Below are positions 53,031-62,476 of a stretch of DNA of 64,000 nucleotides, one piece after another. Below the pieces are notes generated by a model. It saw nothing but the letters and a program-made list of their open reading frames with translations, did not search any database and was not told where the DNA came from. Every line of letters starts with the position of its first letter. Position 1 is the stretch's first letter. The stretch covers positions 1,632,501-1,696,500 of the forward strand of contig NZ_CP146608.1 in assembly GCF_037113415.1 (NCBI RefSeq). The letters run 5' to 3'. A program made the translations under genes and the position numbers. Source of the stretch: Devosia sp. XK-2. Its GTDB lineage: Bacteria; Pseudomonadota; Alphaproteobacteria; Rhizobiales; Devosiaceae.

Positions 53031-54296
53031 TTATTGGTAACCTTCCGGGAACGGATCTGGCTCCATCAGGTCGGCGGTCTCATAGACCACGTCATATTGA
53101 CCATCGGCGCGGGCGTGGCCGATACGCAGCTTGCTCCACAGATGATGGTTCTCGTGGATTTTGACATAGCCTTCGGGCGCAGTGCCGAGCTCGATACCGG
53201 GCGAAGCCTCGCGCACCTTGTTGATGTCGAAACTGCCGGCCTTTTCGACGGCGGCCTTCCACAGCCACGGCCCGAGATAGGCAGCCTGGGTCACGTCGCC
53301 GATAACGATGCCATCGCCCCAGCGCGCCTTGAACGCCTCGACAAAGGCCTTGTTGTTGTCGTTCTCGATCGACTGGAAATATTTCATGGCCGCATAGGCG
53401 CCCACGATATTCTCGCCGCCGATGCCCAGGATTTCGTCCTCCGTCACCGAGATGGTGAGCAGGAGCGGGGATTCCTCGGTGAGGTCGATGCCGGCGGCCT
53501 TGAGCTGCTTGTAAAAGGCCACATTGGAGCCGCCCACCACGATGGCGTAGATCACGTCGGGCTTGGTCAGCTTGATCTTGTTGATGACCGAATTGAACTG
53601 GGTATGTTCGAGCGGGTAATATTCCTCGCCGACGACCTTGAGCCCCTTCATCTCGATATGCTTGCGGGCGATCTTGTTTGACGTCCGGGGCCAGATGTAG
53701 TCCGAACCGAGCAGGTAGAAGCTCTTGGCACCCTTGGTGTCGACCACCCAATCGATACCGGCGAGAATCTGCTGGGTTGCTTCCTGGCCGGTATAGATGA
53801 CGTTGGGGCTCTCCTCGAGGCCTTCATAGAAAGTCGGGTAGTAGAGCATGCCATTATACTGCTCGAAGACCGGCAGGACGGCTTTGCGCGAAGCCGAGGT
53901 CCAGCAGCCCATCACAGAGGCGACCTTGTCCTGCACCAGCAGCTTCTTGGCCTTTTCCGCGAAGGTCGGCCAATCGGAAGCGCCATCTTCCTGGATATAT
54001 TTGATCTGGCGACCGAGCACGCCGCCGGCGGCGTTGATCTGCTCGATGGCCAGGATTTCGGCCTGCACCGAGCCGGTCTCGGAAATAGCCATGGTGCCGG
54101 TGACCGAATGGAGGATACCGACGGTGACTTCGGTATCGGTGACGGCAAGACCCGTCGTATTGACGGCAGCGGTGGAGGTGTCCTGAGCGAAGACGCGGCC
54201 GCCGCCGAGCATGCCCAGTGCCGGAATGGTTGCCATGGCCGCGAGCAGCTTGCGGCGGTTGATTTTGAAGGGGCCGTCGCCCGAAAAGTCAGTCAT
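53031..54296 (-). CDS. urtA: Urea/short-chain amide ABC transporter substrate-binding protein
   Basis: 421 aa. The N-terminus NRRKLLAAMATIPALGMLGG carries a twin-arginine (Tat) signal pattern rather than a plain Sec signal. The mature part is a LivK-type periplasmic binding protein of the UrtA/FmdD branch (TVGILHSVTGTMAISETG, YLLGSDYIWPRTSNKIAR, GEEYYPLEHTQF, ILTISVTEDEI-like). It delivers urea, formamide or acetamide to UrtBC. First gene of urtABCDE-fmdAB, divergent from the transporter-kinase gene. Confidence 0.93.
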   Translation of the reverse strand: MTDFSGDGPFKINRRKLLAAMATIPALGMLGGGRVFAQDTSTAAVNTTGLAVTDTEVTVGILHSVTGTMAISETGSVQAEILAIEQINAAGGVLGRQIKYIQEDGASDWPTFAEKAKKLLVQDKVASVMGCWTSASRKAVLPVFEQYNGMLYYPTFYEGLEESPNVIYTGQEATQQILAGIDWVVDTKGAKSFYLLGSDYIWPRTSNKIARKHIEMKGLKVVGEEYYPLEHTQFNSVINKIKLTKPDVIYAIVVGGSNVAFYKQLKAAGIDLTEESPLLLTISVTEDEILGIGGENIVGAYAAMKYFQSIENDNNKAFVEAFKARWGDGIVIGDVTQAAYLGPWLWKAAVEKAGSFDINKVREASPGIELGTAPEGYVKIHENHHLWSKLRIGHARADGQYDVVYETADLMEPDPFPEGYQ

Positions 54297-54535
54297 TGTT
54301 TTGCCCTGTCCTTGATTGCCTGGCTGAGGCGGGAGGAACGCGCCTGCAACTGATCAAGGATTGGGCATTTTTGCGTCGTGCCTCTCAACGGGGCATTTGA
54401 CGTATTCATATCGGGATTTTTCCCACATATTGTCCGTCATATGGCGGGGACGATCAGTCCCATGCCGTGTCCGACTGCGCCGCAAAGCGGCTGGCAATAG
54501 GGCATGGGAGCGTATAGGGCGAACCGGGACGGGTG
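54297..54535. promoter_or_regulatory. Divergent control region between urtA and the NCS1 sensor kinase
   Basis: 239 bp that must hold both promoters. Visible: a GGGA-TTTT-TCCC hairpin at 54413-54424 and a repeated GGGCATTT string at 54363 and 54393. No -24/-12 sigma-54 promoter could be recognised. This is the likely binding region of the LuxR-type regulator encoded at 57694. Confidence 0.4.
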
Positions 54536-57500
54536 ATGAGGGCAGAGGCGAAGGTTACGCGTGTCAGGCGCACCTATAACAAATGGGTGGCTAACCAGAC
54601 ACTTGAGGATTTCGCGCTTCGCTTCACCGCGCATAAGGTTCGGCGCTGGTCTCCGGCGCGTATCGCCAATACCGCGATTGGTGCCGCCTCCTTCCTGGCG
54701 CTGGAGGCCATCGGTGGCGCGCTAACCCTGAGCTACGGCTTTTCGGCCACGGCCTGGGCCGTGCTCTCGACCTGCATCATCATCTTCCTGATGGGCGTTC
54801 CCATCGTCTACAACGCGGCCAAATATGGCGTGGATATCGACCTGCTGACCCGCGGGGCCGGCTTTGGCTATATCGGTTCGACCATCACATCGCTCGTCTA
54901 TGCCAGCTTCACCTTCATCTTCTTTGCCATCGAAGCGGCGATCATGGCGACTGCGCTGGAGCTATGCTTCGGACTGCCCCTGCCCATCGGATATCTGGTC
55001 AGTGCCCTCATGGTCATTCCCCTGGTGACCTATGGCATCACCCTGATCAACCGCTTCCAGACCTGGACGCAACCCTTCTGGCTGGTCTTGCAGATCATTC
55101 CATTCGTCTTCATCGGGGCCCAGAGCATGCCGGCCGTGCGGGAATGGACCGGCTATACCGGCGTCATGGGCGCCGTGGACGGCGGTTTCAGCCTGGGCCT
55201 GTTCGGCGCGGCCTCGGCCGTCATGTTCTCGCTGGTCGCCCAGATCGGTGAGCAGGTGGACTATCTGCGCTTTCTGCCCCGCACCGGCCACAAGAGCCGT
55301 TTTGCCTGGTGGCTGGCTCTGATCGGCGCGGGCCCGGGCTGGATCGTCATTGGCGGTCTCAAGGTCATGGCCGGCTCGTTCCTCGCCTATTACGCCTTCC
55401 GCCACGGCGTCGACTTCTCCAGCGCTTCCGAGCCAACGCAGATGTATCTGGTCGTCTTCGGACAAATGCTGCAAAGCCCCGAACTCGCCCTGGCCGCCAC
55501 AGGCATTTTCGTGGTCGTCTGTCAGCTCAAGATCAATGTAACCAATACCTATGCCGGCTCGATTGCCTGGTCGAACTTCTTTTCCCGTCTGACCCACAGC
55601 CATCCCGGACGGGTTGTCTGGGTGGTGTTCAACGTGCTGATCGGCCTCATCCTGATGGAGTTCGGCATCTATAAGGCGCTCGAGCAAATCCTGGGACTCT
55701 ATGCCATCCTGGCCATTGCCTGGCTGGCGGCTATCGTCTCCGACCTCATCATCTGCAAACCGCTCGGCCTGTCGCCGCGCCATATCGAGTTCAAGCGAGC
55801 CCATCTATACGACATCAACCCGGTCGGCTTTGGCGCCATGCTCATCGCAGTGGCCCTTTCGCTATTGTCCTATCTCGGGATTTTCGGGGAGATCGCGGAG
55901 GCGCTTTATTCCTATGTGGCACTGGTGACGGCACTGGTCTGCGTGCCGCTCATCGCCATTGCGACGCGCGGCCGCTACTATATCGCCCGCAGCTCCGAAC
56001 TTCCCCATAGCCATGGCGAGGCCATTCGCTGTCGTGTTTGCGAGCACAGTTTCGAGCCCGAGGACATGGCCGGCTGTCCGGTCTATGGCGGGCCGATCTG
56101 TTCGCTCTGCTGCTCGCTCGATGCGAGATGTGGCGATCGCTGCAAGACCGATGCCCGCCTCGGCGACCAGCTCTCCGGCGTCGTCACCAAAATGCTGCCG
56201 GAGTCGATTGCCACGGCGCTCAACACGCGGCTGGGGCATTATCTCGGGCTCATGCTGATCGTCGGCGGTTTGATGGCGGCTATTTTGATGGTCTTCAACT
56301 ATCAGGCGACGCTGGATGGGCATTCGGCGCGCGCGGCTATCGATGCCACGCTGGGCAAGATCTTCGTTGTCTTTTTCATCATCGCGGGCATTATCGTTTG
56401 GCTCTTCGTGCTCAACCACGAAAGCCGCGAATTTGCCGAGGAGGAGGCGCGGCGGCATACCGCACTGCTGATCGAGGAAATCGAGGCGCACCAGGAAACC
56501 GACCGCAAGCTGCAGGCGGCCAAGGAGGCGGCGGAATCCGCCAATCTGGCCAAGTCCCGCTACGTGACCGGCCTCAGCCACGAATTGCGCTCGCCGCTCA
56601 ATTCCATTCTGGGCTATGCGCAATTGCTCGAGCGCCAGCGCGCCGAACACCCGATGGTCGGCCGGGCGGCACGCACAATCCTGCGCTCAGGCGAGCATCT
56701 GTCCGGTCTCATCGAGGGCTTGCTCGACATTTCCAAGATCGAAGCGGGCAAGCTCCACCTCTATCGCGACAAGACGGCGCTGGCGGCCAATATCAATCAA
56801 CTGGTCGAAATGTTCTCGCTGCAGGCGCGGGAGAAAGGGATCGACTTCGTCTTCGACCAGGCAACGCCGCTGCCGGAATATGTCTTCACCGACGAAAAGC
56901 GCCTGCGCCAGATCCTGATCAATCTCATCTCCAATGCCATCAAATTCACCGATTCCGGCACCGTTACGCTGCGCCTGAGCTATCGCAACCAGATCGCCTC
57001 ATTCGAGGTGATCGATACCGGTTCGGGCATTCCGCCCGACGAGCTGGACCGCATCTTCCTGCCGTTCCAGCGCGGCACCAGGCCTGCCGGCGCAGAGCCG
57101 CAACCTGGCACGGGACTGGGGCTGACCATCACCAAGCTTCTGGTCGAGATCATGGGCGGCGAGTTGACCGTGGCCAGCACGCCCGGGCAGGGGACCCAAT
57201 TCACCGTGCGCATCCTGCTCTCTTCGACCTGGATGCCCGACGAACCCAAGCACTCCACGGTGCGGATCACCGGTTATTACGGCCCCCGCCAGTCTATCCT
57301 GGTCGCCGATGACGACCCGGCGCAGCGTGAATTGCTCTCCGATCTCCTGGGCGGGCTCGGTTTCGACGTGGCGACGGTCAAGGACGGGGTCGAATGCCTG
57401 CAGTCGATCCGCCGCCAGCGGCCAAGCCTGCTTATCCTCGATGTCGCTATGCCACGGCGCAATGGTTGGCAGGTGGCCCAGAAGGTGAGAGGCGACAGGC

Positions 57501-57697
57501 TGCCCATCATCATGATCTCGGCCGATGCCGGAAGCGAACGGCTCCGACCCGATTATGGGGCGCTCTACGATGGCTACCTAATCAAGCCGTTCAAGGTAGA
57601 CGACCTCGTCCAACAGATCGGCTCCGCGCTCGGCCTGCTCTGGATCGAGGATGACGCGCCCATGGATTCGTCAGCCCAGGAGACCGCACTGTCATGA
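54536..57697 (+). CDS. NCS1 permease-histidine kinase-receiver fusion (transporter-type sensor)
   Basis: 1053 aa. Residues about 30-480 form a 12-helix NCS1 (cytosine/purine/allantoin permease) domain. A cysteine-rich segment follows (C499, C502, C514, C522, C525, C526, C532, C536; core [12 protein letters not shown]). Two further membrane helices (about 560-630) lead into a coiled coil and kinase: H-box [14 protein letters not shown] with H682, N-box [18 protein letters not shown] and GTGLGL. A C-terminal receiver has D969 ([14 protein letters not shown]). The layout parallels CbrA-type solute-transporter sensors but with NCS1 instead of SLC5. ATG at 54536 is preferred over GTG at 54533. Divergent from the amide importer, so it probably senses a nitrogen compound. 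Confidence 0.92.
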   Translation: MRAEAKVTRVRRTYNKWVANQTLEDFALRFTAHKVRRWSPARIANTAIGAASFLALEAIGGALTLSYGFSATAWAVLSTCIIIFLMGVPIVYNAAKYGVDIDLLTRGAGFGYIGSTITSLVYASFTFIFFAIEAAIMATALELCFGLPLPIGYLVSALMVIPLVTYGITLINRFQTWTQPFWLVLQIIPFVFIGAQSMPAVREWTGYTGVMGAVDGGFSLGLFGAASAVMFSLVAQIGEQVDYLRFLPRTGHKSRFAWWLALIGAGPGWIVIGGLKVMAGSFLAYYAFRHGVDFSSASEPTQMYLVVFGQMLQSPELALAATGIFVVVCQLKINVTNTYAGSIAWSNFFSRLTHSHPGRVVWVVFNVLIGLILMEFGIYKALEQILGLYAILAIAWLAAIVSDLIICKPLGLSPRHIEFKRAHLYDINPVGFGAMLIAVALSLLSYLGIFGEIAEALYSYVALVTALVCVPLIAIATRGRYYIARSSELPHSHGEAIRCRVCEHSFEPEDMAGCPVYGGPICSLCCSLDARCGDRCKTDARLGDQLSGVVTKMLPESIATALNTRLGHYLGLMLIVGGLMAAILMVFNYQATLDGHSARAAIDATLGKIFVVFFIIAGIIVWLFVLNHESREFAEEEARRHTALLIEEIEAHQETDRKLQAAKEAAESANLAKSRYVTGLSHELRSPLNSILGYAQLLERQRAEHPMVGRAARTILRSGEHLSGLIEGLLDISKIEAGKLHLYRDKTALAANINQLVEMFSLQAREKGIDFVFDQATPLPEYVFTDEKRLRQILINLISNAIKFTDSGTVTLRLSYRNQIASFEVIDTGSGIPPDELDRIFLPFQRGTRPAGAEPQPGTGLGLTITKLLVEIMGGELTVASTPGQGTQFTVRILLSSTWMPDEPKHSTVRITGYYGPRQSILVADDDPAQRELLSDLLGGLGFDVATVKDGVECLQSIRRQRPSLLILDVAMPRRNGWQVAQKVRGDRLPIIMISADAGSERLRPDYGALYDGYLIKPFKVDDLVQQIGSALGLLWIEDDAPMDSSAQETALS

Positions 57698-58596
57698 TGT
57701 CGAGCGAACCGGCCAAAGTTCTCATCGTCGATGACCAGCCCGACACGCTGACCATGCTGACGGATGCGCTGGACCTCGAAGGCATGGCGACCAGCCATGC
57801 CTCCAGCGGCCAGACAGCCCTGTCGATGATCGCGCAGACGCCGCCGGACATTGTCCTGCTCGATGCCATGATGCCGGGCATGGACGGGTTCGAGACCTGC
57901 CAGGTGCTCAAGAGCGAGATGGGGCTGACCGATCTGCCGGTCATCTTCATGACGGGCCGCAATGACAGTGACCATGTCGTGCGGGCGCTGGCATGCGGCG
58001 GGGTGGATTTCGTCTCCAAGCCGATCGTGCTCACCGAGCTCTTTGCGCGCATGCGGGTGCATCTGAGCAATTCGCGCAAGACCCGATCGGCGCGGGATGC
58101 GCTCGATTCCATCGGCCGCCGGATTGTCGCCGTGCATCCGCAGGCGGGCATCGTCTGGGCCACGCCGCAGGCGCAGGACCTTTTGTCCCGTATCGGGCTC
58201 AGGCCGGAGGAGGGCTCCACATTGCCCTGGGAGCTCAAGCAGTGGGTGGCCGATGATACTGGCGCCGACGGCAATGTCCGGCTCTACCGCCGGTTTGACC
58301 GCGAGGTCGAGTTCCGCATCATGGAGCGCCGCGCCGACGGGACGATCCTTCTCCGCATCATCGACTGCGCCGCTGGCACCGGCGAGCAGCGCCTTGCGGC
58401 GGCGTTCGGCATCAGCCTGCGCGAGGCGGAGGTGCTGCTGTGGCTTACGCATGGCAAGTCCAACAAGGAAATTGCCGCGATCCTTCAGCTCTCTCCCCGC
58501 ACCATCAATAAGCATCTCGAACAGATATTTGAGAAGCTAGGCATCGAAAACCGCACAGCCGCGGCCACGATGTCGGTGCGGGTGTTGTGGGACTGA
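57694..58596 (+). CDS. Response regulator, receiver + LuxR-type helix-turn-helix
   Basis: 300 aa. Receiver domain about 8-120 with the acidic pair DDQ and phospho-acceptor Asp in VLLDAMMPGMDGF; a middle linker of about 110 residues with a degenerate PAS-like look; a C-terminal GerE/LuxR HTH (LREAEVLLWLTHGKSNKEIA, LSPRTINKHLEQIFEKLG). Its ATG overlaps the kinase stop (ATGA), so it is the cognate output partner. Most likely targets: the urt-fmd operon and its own promoter. Confidence 0.93.
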   Translation: MMSSEPAKVLIVDDQPDTLTMLTDALDLEGMATSHASSGQTALSMIAQTPPDIVLLDAMMPGMDGFETCQVLKSEMGLTDLPVIFMTGRNDSDHVVRALACGGVDFVSKPIVLTELFARMRVHLSNSRKTRSARDALDSIGRRIVAVHPQAGIVWATPQAQDLLSRIGLRPEEGSTLPWELKQWVADDTGADGNVRLYRRFDREVEFRIMERRADGTILLRIIDCAAGTGEQRLAAAFGISLREAEVLLWLTHGKSNKEIAAILQLSPRTINKHLEQIFEKLGIENRTAAATMSVRVLWD

Positions 58597-58657
58597 TGGC
58601 TCGCTAACGTCAGCAAACGGCCCCACCAATGGTGGAGCCACCAGCGGACGGTTCTCT

Positions 58658-59653
58658 TTATGGCTCAACGCCTAACAGGCGGTTGGTAAAGTAACCCGAG
58701 AAGTCGGGCTTTTCCGCCACGACCACGCCATTTCCGTCCTTGAGCAGCCCGGCGCCGAAAAGAAAATTGCCCATCGCGTCCATCTTTTCCGGGTCGATGA
58801 CGCCGATCGTGCCGTCCTCGGCGCGAAGATAGTGACCATCGATCAGCGCCTGGAGTGAGGCCCGCACAAAGTCGCGGTCGAGCAGGGTATCCGCATTGGC
58901 CGCGACCAGAATGTCAGTGGCTTCGTCCGGATGTTCGACGGCATAGGCATAGCCGCGCCGGCTGGCCGAAATGAAGGCGCCGGCCGTGTCGGCGTGCTCG
59001 GCAAGATAGGCATCGGTGGTACCAAGAAAGTTGGTGTGCTGGTCGGGAACGCCATAATCGGCGTAGCGGAAGGCGCGCTGCGCCGGACCATCGCGCTCTG
59101 CCTTTATACCTTCCCAGGTATAGACTTCGAGGGTGAAATCGACGGCGCCATTGGCCAGTGCCTCATAGGCCGATGTGCCAAGGGTCACGGTTTCGAACGT
59201 GCCGTCCCCGCCATCCTGCCTGATAATGGTGCCGATCAGCGCCGTCTCCCAGCCGCTGCCGAAGCCGGCATAGATTTTTCCGTCCAGATCTCGGGGTGTC
59301 TGAATGTCGTCTCGATCGGCCTTGAACACCAGCCGCCCGGTCTCGGTTTGCACCAGCGCATAGGTCGCGACCAGATCAGCGCCGGCTGTGCGTTGGGTGA
59401 ACAGGCCGATAGAGCCCAGAATGCCGAAATCGGCCACGTGGTTGGCAACCAGCGTGGCTGCGGAGGTGTCCGTATAGGGCAGGATTTCGAGCTCGATGCC
59501 GGCCTCCTGGTAAAACCCTTTCGCCTGAGCGACGAATAGGCCGATGTGATTGGTGTTGGGCGTCCAGTCGAGCGCCACGCTTACCGGCTCGGCCAGGACC
59601 GGGCTGGCGCTCAAGGCGGCCATAAATATCAGGGAAGCGCGAAAATGCGACAT
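58658..59653 (-). CDS. thiY: NMT1/THI5-like (ThiY-type) substrate-binding protein
   Basis: 331 aa with a Sec signal ending ASPVLA. The mature start VSVALDWTPNTNHIGLFVAQAKGFYQEAGIELEI is the ThiY/THI5 signature for binding of thiamine pyrimidine precursors (FAMP/HMP). ATG at 59653 has AGAGGA at proper spacing; ATG at 59659 overlaps the upstream stop. Last gene of ykoF-permease-ATPase-SBP behind a TPP riboswitch. Confidence 0.88.
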   Translation of the reverse strand: MSHFRASLIFMAALSASPVLAEPVSVALDWTPNTNHIGLFVAQAKGFYQEAGIELEILPYTDTSAATLVANHVADFGILGSIGLFTQRTAGADLVATYALVQTETGRLVFKADRDDIQTPRDLDGKIYAGFGSGWETALIGTIIRQDGGDGTFETVTLGTSAYEALANGAVDFTLEVYTWEGIKAERDGPAQRAFRYADYGVPDQHTNFLGTTDAYLAEHADTAGAFISASRRGYAYAVEHPDEATDILVAANADTLLDRDFVRASLQALIDGHYLRAEDGTIGVIDPEKMDAMGNFLFGAGLLKDGNGVVVAEKPDFSGYFTNRLLGVEP

Positions 59654-59655
59654 GA

Positions 59656-60405
59656 TCATTCCTCTAGTGTGAGCAGGGTTTGCAGGATTTCGGCCTCTAT
59701 CGCGGAGAGAGCCTTGTCGCCCGCGGCGGGACGTGGATGAGGCAGCGGGATATCGTAATGGCGCGATATTCTGGCCGGGCGTGGCGAGAGCACATAGACC
59801 CGGTCGGACAGGAAAACCGCCTCGCGCACATCGTGGGTGATCAGCAGCACGGTCCAGTCGTGATGCACGCGCATGCTTGCAAGCCAGCGTTGCATCCTGG
59901 TCCTCGTTAGCGCGTCCAGGGCGCCGAATGGTTCATCGAGCAGCAACATGGACCTTTGCTGGGCCACCGTGCGCAGCAAAGCCACACGCTGGCGCATCCC
60001 GCCCGAGAGCTGGGACGGATAATGCCGCTCGAAGCCCGACAGGCCGAACTCAGCAAACAGGGGCAGGGCCCTTTCGCGGGCCGCCGCCCGGCTCATGCCC
60101 TGCACTTCAAGACCGAGCGTGGCGTTGTCGATGATGCGACGCCAGGGCATCAGCGCATCACGTTGCGGCATGAAGGCAAAGCGATGGCTATTCGCTTCGA
60201 GCGGGGCGCCGGCACATAGAATATCGCCGCCATCATGTCGAAGCGCGCCGGTCAATAGCTGCAATATGGTGGATTTGCCGGCCCCTGACGGCCCCAGGAT
60301 GGACACGAATTCGCCTGGGTGAACCGAAAGGCTGATGTCGGCCAGCACGGCGAGTTGATCGAAGCTCTTCGAGACGGATCTGAGTTCCAGTCGCGGCACG
60401 CTCAT
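59656..60405 (-). CDS. thiZ: ABC transporter ATPase, ThiZ-type
   Basis: 249 aa of the nitrate/taurine/ThiZ branch. Walker A LGPSGAGKSTILQL, Q-loop FMPQRDALMPWRR, signature LSGGMRQRVALLRT, Walker B MLLLDEPFGALD. The start MSVPRLELRSV overlaps the permease stop (ATGA); a longer upstream frame is not used. Powers uptake of the ThiY ligand. Confidence 0.9.
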   Translation of the reverse strand: MSVPRLELRSVSKSFDQLAVLADISLSVHPGEFVSILGPSGAGKSTILQLLTGALRHDGGDILCAGAPLEANSHRFAFMPQRDALMPWRRIIDNATLGLEVQGMSRAAARERALPLFAEFGLSGFERHYPSQLSGGMRQRVALLRTVAQQRSMLLLDEPFGALDALTRTRMQRWLASMRVHHDWTVLLITHDVREAVFLSDRVYVLSPRPARISRHYDIPLPHPRPAAGDKALSAIEAEILQTLLTLEE

Positions 60406-61196
60406 CGCTCGCGCGCCCCCAATCGCGCCCAGGGCATGGCCAGTCGTTGCAGCAGGACTGTTGTACCGAAAAGGCAAAGGGTGAGCGCTGCGCTGACAAA
60501 GACCGCGGCCAGGACCAGGTCCGGCCGGAAATTGTTCTTGGCGTTGAGGATATAGATGCCCAGGCCCCGGACGGCGCCTGCATATTCGGCGAAGATCGCC
60601 CCGACCACGGCATAGGTGATCGATATCCTGAGCCCGGCGAAGAAATAGGGCAGGGCGGACGGCAAACGAGCAGCCATGAAGATGCGCCAGCGCGACGCGC
60701 CCATGGAAGCAAGAAGCGACTCTATATCGCGATCGGTCGAGTCATAGCCCTGCACCAGGGCGACCAGCATGGGAAAAAACGTCACCAGCGCGACCAGCAC
60801 GATCTTGGGCATCAGACCGAAGCCGAACCAGAGCACCACAAGGGGCGCGATCGCCACCAGCGGCAGGGTCTGGGTGATGACCAGGACTGGGAACACGGCC
60901 CGCTGCAGTGGACGAAAGAAGTCCAGCAGCAGCGAGAACAGGAAGGCGGCGCCGAGCGAACAGGAAAAGCCGAACAGGGTGGCTTGCAGCGTCGCCAGCG
61001 TGTGGAGGGCCAGTGCCTCGCGCTGCTGGTAACCCTGAACGAGCACGCGCGACGGCGCCGACAGGGCCGTAGGAGAGATGCCCGACTGCCGGACATATAA
61101 TTCCCAGGCGAGAAAGAGGGCCGAGACGGACAGAACCGCCGGCCAGGCATGGGCAAACAGGCGGGCAACGCCCGACCAGGCTGAACGTATCGACAT
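60402..61196 (-). CDS. thiX: ABC transporter permease, ThiX-type
   Basis: 264 aa with about six helices and the cytoplasmic EAA-type loop (SLLASMGASRWRIFMAARLPSALP split around residues 165-190). It belongs to the SsuC/TauC/ThiX permease branch. Lies 14 nt after ykoF and overlaps the ATPase. Confidence 0.9.
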   Translation of the reverse strand: MSIRSAWSGVARLFAHAWPAVLSVSALFLAWELYVRQSGISPTALSAPSRVLVQGYQQREALALHTLATLQATLFGFSCSLGAAFLFSLLLDFFRPLQRAVFPVLVITQTLPLVAIAPLVVLWFGFGLMPKIVLVALVTFFPMLVALVQGYDSTDRDIESLLASMGASRWRIFMAARLPSALPYFFAGLRISITYAVVGAIFAEYAGAVRGLGIYILNAKNNFRPDLVLAAVFVSAALTLCLFGTTVLLQRLAMPWARLGARER

Positions 61197-61210
61197 GACG
61201 ACGCTCCGGC

Positions 61211-61819
61211 CTAGCGCGCGCTTGGGCTATTGGCCGATACGGTCAGATCGATGGTAACATGCCCTTCAGGCGGCCCGAAGCGGCAGAATGCCTGCTCCAG
61301 AGTGGCAAAAAGGGCGCCGGTATCGCCGCTGAGCTTGGTTGCGAAATGCTTTGACGCCTCGAATGTGCCCGAGGCCTTGAGAAAGTCGATGCAGCCGTAA
61401 ATCTCGTCCATGTGCCGGTCTTGGCCCATGACATAGAGCGAGAACTGCGCCACCGAGAAGACATCTGTCTCCGGCGCGCTGGAGACCGCAGCCAGGGCGC
61501 TTTCCTGCCGCTCGGCCAGTGGCAACATCGGCCCCGCCAAGTGCTGCGACTGGCAAATGGCATCGTCGGGCTCGCCCGGGCACCCGCGCGAGATGGCAGC
61601 CGAGAGAACGCTGTGCACACCGGTCCGGGCGGCGGCTGTAAAAACGTCGCGCAGCGCCGGAAACAGCAGTTCGGGCGGACCGACCAGCAATGTGGATATA
61701 TCGTCAGTCTCGATGCGCAGACGATCCCGATAGGGATCGAGCGCCTTCAATGCGCTCATGATGACAGCGACGAAATCGCCGGTCATGGGATAAAGGGAAA
61801 TTTGCGCGCCAGAAAACAT
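61211..61819 (-). CDS. ykoF: YkoF-family thiamine/HMP-binding protein
   Basis: 202 aa with two tandem repeats: AQISLYPMTGDFVAVIMSAL near the start and AQFSLYVMGQDRHMDEIYGC in the middle, the YkoF signature. Bacillus YkoF binds the pyrimidine moiety of thiamine. First gene downstream of a TPP riboswitch and followed by a ThiXZY-type importer, so it probably handles the imported precursor in the cytoplasm. Confidence 0.9.
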   Translation of the reverse strand: MFSGAQISLYPMTGDFVAVIMSALKALDPYRDRLRIETDDISTLLVGPPELLFPALRDVFTAAARTGVHSVLSAAISRGCPGEPDDAICQSQHLAGPMLPLAERQESALAAVSSAPETDVFSVAQFSLYVMGQDRHMDEIYGCIDFLKASGTFEASKHFATKLSGDTGALFATLEQAFCRFGPPEGHVTIDLTVSANSPSAR

Positions 61820-61824
61820 GAACC

Positions 61825-61916
61825 GCCTCGCTCCGCTGGTATTACCCAGATCAGCTTTAGGGTCCGAAGGCTTGCCGCCCCCATCTCAGCCCCGACCGTA
61901 CGGAGCACCCCTGTGG
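61825..61916 (-). ncRNA. TPP (THI-box) riboswitch
   Basis: Read on the minus strand, the leader shows ACAGGGGTGC, then GGGGCTGAGAT, then ACCC-TAAAG-CTGATCTGGGTAA followed by TACCAGCGGAG. These are the conserved THI-box pieces: the CUGAGA bulge and the CUGAUCUGG-UAAU-CCAGCG thiamine-sensing stretch. The aptamer ends about 6 nt before the ykoF ATG and carries the GGAGCGAGG ribosome site at its 3' edge, so TPP probably blocks translation initiation. Confidence 0.95.
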
Positions 61917-62057
61917 ATGGCGCGGACCATAGACGACATCGATGAGCTTTCGCAACCCTCCTCGGCTCTCGGAAAAATCCCAATAGCTGCCAGCGGGGCC
62001 GTTCCGCCAATATGGGCGCACGAAGACCGTTCATCGCAACATGCAGGCAGGCACCGA

Positions 62058-62405
62058 ATGACCAAGCTGACCGGATTAGCCACCGCACTTCTCGTCGCAC
62101 TCGCGGCCGCCACTTTTCCAGTTTCGGCCAATGCTGCGCAGACCATCGAATATACGGGTCAGGATCTGAAAGTGGACACCGCCATAGCGATCTACTTCGC
62201 AGACGGCGACCGGCAATCGGAGCCTTACTATTTCTCGCTGAGCGGCCAGCTAACGCAAATGGTGATGTGCAAGGCCACCTTCGATTCGCAGAAAAGCCGA
62301 ATTCTGACCGCTTTGCGCAGCCACCCCGATTTCAAGCGGCGCACGCCTGTGGCCGCCGCATGCGCCCGAACCAATAAGACGCCGCTGAACCCGTTCGCGC
62401 GCTAG
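62058..62405 (+). CDS. Small exported protein of unknown function
   Basis: 115 aa. Signal peptide MTKLTGLATALLVALAAATF with a probable cleavage after SANA. The mature about 87 residues start AQTIEYTGQDLKVDTAIAIYF and contain two cysteines (MCKATFD and AACARTN) that could form a disulfide. I do not recognise the family. Divergent from ykoF; the start is the ATG that keeps a normal signal peptide. Confidence 0.6.
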   Translation: MTKLTGLATALLVALAAATFPVSANAAQTIEYTGQDLKVDTAIAIYFADGDRQSEPYYFSLSGQLTQMVMCKATFDSQKSRILTALRSHPDFKRRTPVAAACARTNKTPLNPFAR

Positions 62406-62476
62406 TCTCGCCGGGTTCGACGCTATCGCCCGATATGTCGTCATGCGCTCGTTCGGTCGCAATCGCGTGTAGGGTC

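Noticed and set aside
52142-53164. 340-codon plus-strand open frame opposite urtB and the urtA end
   Set aside because: Low-complexity His/Gly/Asp/Glu/Arg composition typical of an antisense frame of a membrane protein gene.
54297-54535. Sigma-54 (-24/-12) promoter for the nitrogen-linked urt-fmd operon
   Set aside because: The nearest string, TGGCAATAGGGCAT near 54492, does not have the GG-N10-GC spacing.
58597-58657. CCACC-AAT-GGTGG hairpin between the response regulator and thiY genes as a terminator
   Set aside because: The stem is only 5 bp and there is no T-run after it on either strand; too weak to call.
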